NCBI RefSeq assembly: GCF_002379085.1
Contig: NZ_NBZW01000011.1
Coordinates: 62,001-126,000 of the forward strand
Length of the DNA stretch: 64,000 nt
Direction: 5' to 3'
Source of the DNA: Polaromonas sp. AET17H-212
Lineage (GTDB): Bacteria; Pseudomonadota; Gammaproteobacteria; Burkholderiales; Burkholderiaceae_C
A program made the translations under genes and the position numbers. Below are positions 61,921 to 64,000 of this stretch, one piece after another. The notes beneath the pieces were generated by a model. That model was not told the DNA's origin. It worked only from the letters and a program-made list of their open reading frames with translations, and made no database searches. Numbering within the stretch: position 1 is the stretch's first letter; the number at the start of each line of letters is the position of its first letter.

Positions 61921-62847
61921 CTAAGGCGTCGGCGCACTGTTACACGGATCGACCTCGATCAGCGCAAGGCTTGCATCCATCACCTGCGGCAAAAATGCCA
62001 GTTGCACGTGAGCGGCTCCATGCACCAACCGGTTGTCTGCACCGGGAAGCGTCGCGGTGGAGCTTGGAAACACGATGTTGTCGCAGTTGGAATACCAGCA
62101 GGTGAACAGGGCGTGGCGGTGGGACGGCATGTTCAGGTCCAGCGCCCGGTGCCATTGCCCGGACAGTTGCATCTGGCGGCCGTTGGTGACGAGGCTGAAA
62201 CGGGCCAGCCAGGTCCCCCGATGCGGCGTCCCGATGGTCACCACATGGCTGACCCGCGCCTCGGCCTTCATGGTCCTGAGCCAGGCACGGGCGGCCAGTC
62301 CCCCCATGCTGTGGCACACGAGCAGCGGCGGCAAGCCGGTGGCCGCGGTCACGCGCTGAACCGCCTCGTCGATCAGCGGCGCGTAGTCGTCAATGGAGGC
62401 AAAGGGCGGCTCCAGGTTGAGGGCGACAAACGCATGTCCCGTGCCCTGAAGCCGCATCAGCCAGGGCGTCCAGAAGCCCCGGTTGCAGAAAAATCCGTGG
62501 ATGAACACCACCCCGCGCCGGCCTTTTTCGACCGTGTCTCCCGACAACTGATCGGGAACCGCCAGGGAGCGAAAAGGTTGGCGCCAGCAAAAAACCCGGG
62601 GCGCGACGAGCGTCTCTCCGAGCCAGGCACCAGCGAGTTCTTGCCACGTCGGACGCGGCGCGGGGTCGCCCCGATTGATGAATCGCAGCGCCACAAACTC
62701 CAGGGCCAGAAACCCCGAGTAGCCCAGCACCAGGACCCCGAAGCCGGCCAAGGCAAGCAGCGCAGAGTCATTCCAGAAAAAAACCAGCCAACCCACTGCG
62801 GCAACAAGCAGCGACACCGTGATCAGTTGCTGAAGGCGTGCCAGCAT
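61921..62847 (-). CDS. Membrane-anchored alpha/beta hydrolase (lipase-like)
   Basis: A 308-aa protein. Two N-terminal hydrophobic segments (about 8-24 and 30-54) anchor it. The alpha/beta hydrolase domain starts about residue 112 with VVFIHGFFCNRGFW (oxyanion His-Gly) and has the nucleophile elbow VCHSMGGLAAR. GTPHRGTWLA is a lipase-family block, and HGAAHVQLAF holds the likely catalytic His. It resembles triacylglycerol-lipase/esterase EstA-type proteins. It starts at ATG 62847, 25 bp from the GMC oxidoreductase stop, so the two are probably co-transcribed. Confidence 0.84.
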   Translation of the reverse strand: MLARLQQLITVSLLVAAVGWLVFFWNDSALLALAGFGVLVLGYSGFLALEFVALRFINRGDPAPRPTWQELAGAWLGETLVAPRVFCWRQPFRSLAVPDQLSGDTVEKGRRGVVFIHGFFCNRGFWTPWLMRLQGTGHAFVALNLEPPFASIDDYAPLIDEAVQRVTAATGLPPLLVCHSMGGLAARAWLRTMKAEARVSHVVTIGTPHRGTWLARFSLVTNGRQMQLSGQWHRALDLNMPSHRHALFTCWYSNCDNIVFPSSTATLPGADNRLVHGAAHVQLAFLPQVMDASLALIEVDPCNSAPTP

Positions 62848-62872
62848 GGAGTGGAGCCTGCGCCGGTTGGGC

Positions 62873-64000
62873 TCAGGCCAGGACGACGTCGCGCCCGGTG
62901 AGCGTTTTGACCAGTCCCTGCGCCAGCCGGTTCACGCTGCCGTAAATCGACAACTGGGGGTTGGCCCCGATGCTGGTGGGGAAAATCGAGCCATCGTGAA
63001 TCGACAGGTTGTCAAGCTGCCAGTGCACGCCATCGGGCCGCGTCACGCCCCGCTTTTCCTCGCCGCCCAGGCCGCAGCCCCCCATCACGTGCGCGCTCAC
63101 GACCTTGGTGAGCAGCGGTTTCATGGGCAGGGCGTTGACGGCATCGCGCGCCTCGCCCCAGCTGGTGTAGGGTCGGGCCATTTCATGCAGCGGCAACACT
63201 TGGCGTGCACCCGCGGCAAACTGGATTTCCATCATCGACAGCAAGGCGCGGCGGGCGCCGTCCATCACGTAGTCGGTCAGCGGATAGTCCAGCACGGCCG
63301 AGCCGTCCCCGCGCAATTTCACTTTGCCGCCACGTGACTGGTCGTGAAAGCCATCACGCATCAGGGCCAGCAGGGTGTGGTTGTGCGGAAAGCTCTCCAG
63401 CAGTGCCTGCTGGCTCTGGCCAAAACCCGGCACCGTCGATGCAAAAATAATGGGGTGCAGCGGCGGCGCCTCCAGCTTGTAGCCCATCGGCCCGTCGATG
63501 GCCTGGGTGTCGAGGAAGTGATCGGTGTAAATGGTCTGCGGGGCGCCGCTCCAGGCTTCGACTTTCTGCGCAAACACCCCCGAGCTCATCACCACCGGAT
63601 GCAGGAAAGTCCGCGTTCCCAGCAGCCCGTGCGGATCGGGTGCATTGGAACGCAGCAGCACCGCCGGTGAGTTGATCGCCCCGCCCGCCAGCACATAGTG
63701 TTTTGCTATTATTTTTGTAGCCACCTGCGCAGATGTAGCGGGGGCTGGCGCACCATTTTGCATCACAGGTCGGCAATAAAGCGCTGTCACCTTGCCGTTG
63801 GTCAGCTCAAACCTTTCCACGCGCATTTCGGTCAGCAATTGCGCGCCCAGATCCAGCGCCGCCGGGATGGTGGTCACCAGCATGGATTGCTTGGCATTGG
63901 TCGGGCAGCCCAGGCCGCAGGAGCCCAGATTCCAGCAGCCCTTGACGTTGCGGGAAATCGCCGCTGCTTTGATACCCAGTCTGGCCGCCCCGCGGCGCAA
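62873..64000 (-). CDS. GMC-family oxidoreductase, C-terminal part (truncated by window edge)
   Basis: The visible 375 residues are the middle and C-terminal part of an FAD-dependent GMC oxidoreductase (glucose/choline/cholesterol oxidase group); the FAD loop lies beyond the right edge. GSCGLGCPTNAKQSMLVTTI is a conserved block, HYVLAGGAINSPAVLLRS is the GMC signature, HVMGGCGLGGEEKRG includes the active-site-type His, and DGSIFPTSIGANPQLSIYGS is the C-terminal motif. Residues encoded by 63703-63764 (about GAPAPATSAQVATKIIAK) come from interspersed repeat copy J. It probably oxidises a sterol, alcohol or lipid and pairs with the downstream lipase-like gene. Confidence 0.87.
   Translation of the reverse strand: MRRGAARLGIKAAAISRNVKGCWNLGSCGLGCPTNAKQSMLVTTIPAALDLGAQLLTEMRVERFELTNGKVTALYCRPVMQNGAPAPATSAQVATKIIAKHYVLAGGAINSPAVLLRSNAPDPHGLLGTRTFLHPVVMSSGVFAQKVEAWSGAPQTIYTDHFLDTQAIDGPMGYKLEAPPLHPIIFASTVPGFGQSQQALLESFPHNHTLLALMRDGFHDQSRGGKVKLRGDGSAVLDYPLTDYVMDGARRALLSMMEIQFAAGARQVLPLHEMARPYTSWGEARDAVNALPMKPLLTKVVSAHVMGGCGLGGEEKRGVTRPDGVHWQLDNLSIHDGSIFPTSIGANPQLSIYGSVNRLAQGLVKTLTGRDVVLA
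63703..63764 (+). repeat. Interspersed repeat, copy J (translated inside the GMC oxidoreductase)
   Basis: It reads TTTGCTATTATTTTTGTAGC, CACCTGCGCAGATGTAGCGG and GGGCTGGCGCACCATTTTGC. It lies within the GMC gene on the opposite strand and keeps the reading frame open. Confidence 0.75.

Noticed and set aside
10004..63764. CRISPR repeats
   Set aside because: The 60-bp repeats are widely dispersed, in both orientations and inside genes, with no regular spacers or cas genes.

Overview
The window looks like chromosomal DNA of a high-GC betaproteobacterium in the order Burkholderiales, most likely family Comamonadaceae (Polaromonas, Rhodoferax or Variovorax type). This is inferred from protein flavour, from the glyQ-glyS-gmhB-plsC-metalloprotease and corC-lnt blocks, and from the style of interspersed repeats. 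No tRNA, rRNA, CRISPR array, prophage or replication origin was recognised.

Layout. 1-2 kb: acyl-CoA dehydrogenase (cut by the window edge) and a biotin-dependent carboxyltransferase, divergent from an AraC regulator. 3.5-4.2 kb: glycine-rich RRM protein with a long leader, a terminator and a MITE-like element. 4.2-7 kb: MDR oxidoreductase and acyl-CoA synthetase. 7-10.6 kb: small accessory genes, including a lower-GC patch with a decayed YCII copy. 10.7-15.5 kb: LysR regulator, a formyltransferase-ACT fusion, a class V aminotransferase, a HAD phosphatase and a YchJ protein. 15.5-24.3 kb: rhodanese, acyl-CoA dehydrogenase, SDR, thiolase, aceK, beta-carbonic anhydrase, isovaleryl-CoA dehydrogenase, thioesterase, LiuR and a divergent MBL hydrolase. 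Two LiuR-type palindromes flank liuR. Together with 1-2 kb this is a branched-chain amino acid/fatty acid catabolic supercluster. 25.4-33.3 kb: four two-component genes. 33.5-44.2 kb: housekeeping block (YgjP-type protease, plsC, gmhB, glyS, glyQ, lnt, corC) interrupted by an opposite-strand BASS transporter/D-aminoacylase pair. 44.3-48 kb: GNAT, Lrp and the phenylalanine/tyrosine catabolic pair hpd-phhA. 48-55.6 kb: accessory cluster. 55.7-61.8 kb: Crp and LuxR regulators, a hybrid kinase and a REC-cyclase protein. 61.9-64 kb: lipase-like hydrolase and a GMC oxidoreductase cut by the edge.

The most unusual region is 48.0-55.6 kb. A soluble class III cyclase/TolB-like/TPR protein is followed by a flavin-dependent halogenase, a PAP2/vanadium-haloperoxidase-fold protein and a subtilisin-like protease, all on the plus strand. 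The PAP2 protein starts with two copies of the nonapeptide GGWSSTGGW. I propose that this is an undescribed halogenation system whose halogenase may act on the Trp-Gly tail of its neighbour. An IS630-family element has inserted between the cyclase gene and the halogenase, one base before the halogenase start codon.

Three kinds of small repeat structure recur. (1) A roughly 60-bp interspersed repeat has at least ten full or partial copies, several translated inside genes (DUF45 protease, lnt, GMC oxidoreductase, deacylase) or supplying a stop codon (thiolase). (2) A 167-bp CTAG-ended MITE-like palindrome encodes the last residues and stop codon of the MDR gene. (3) Short tandem repeats with 9-bp or 6-bp period sit in intercistronic gaps upstream of at least five minus-strand start codons.
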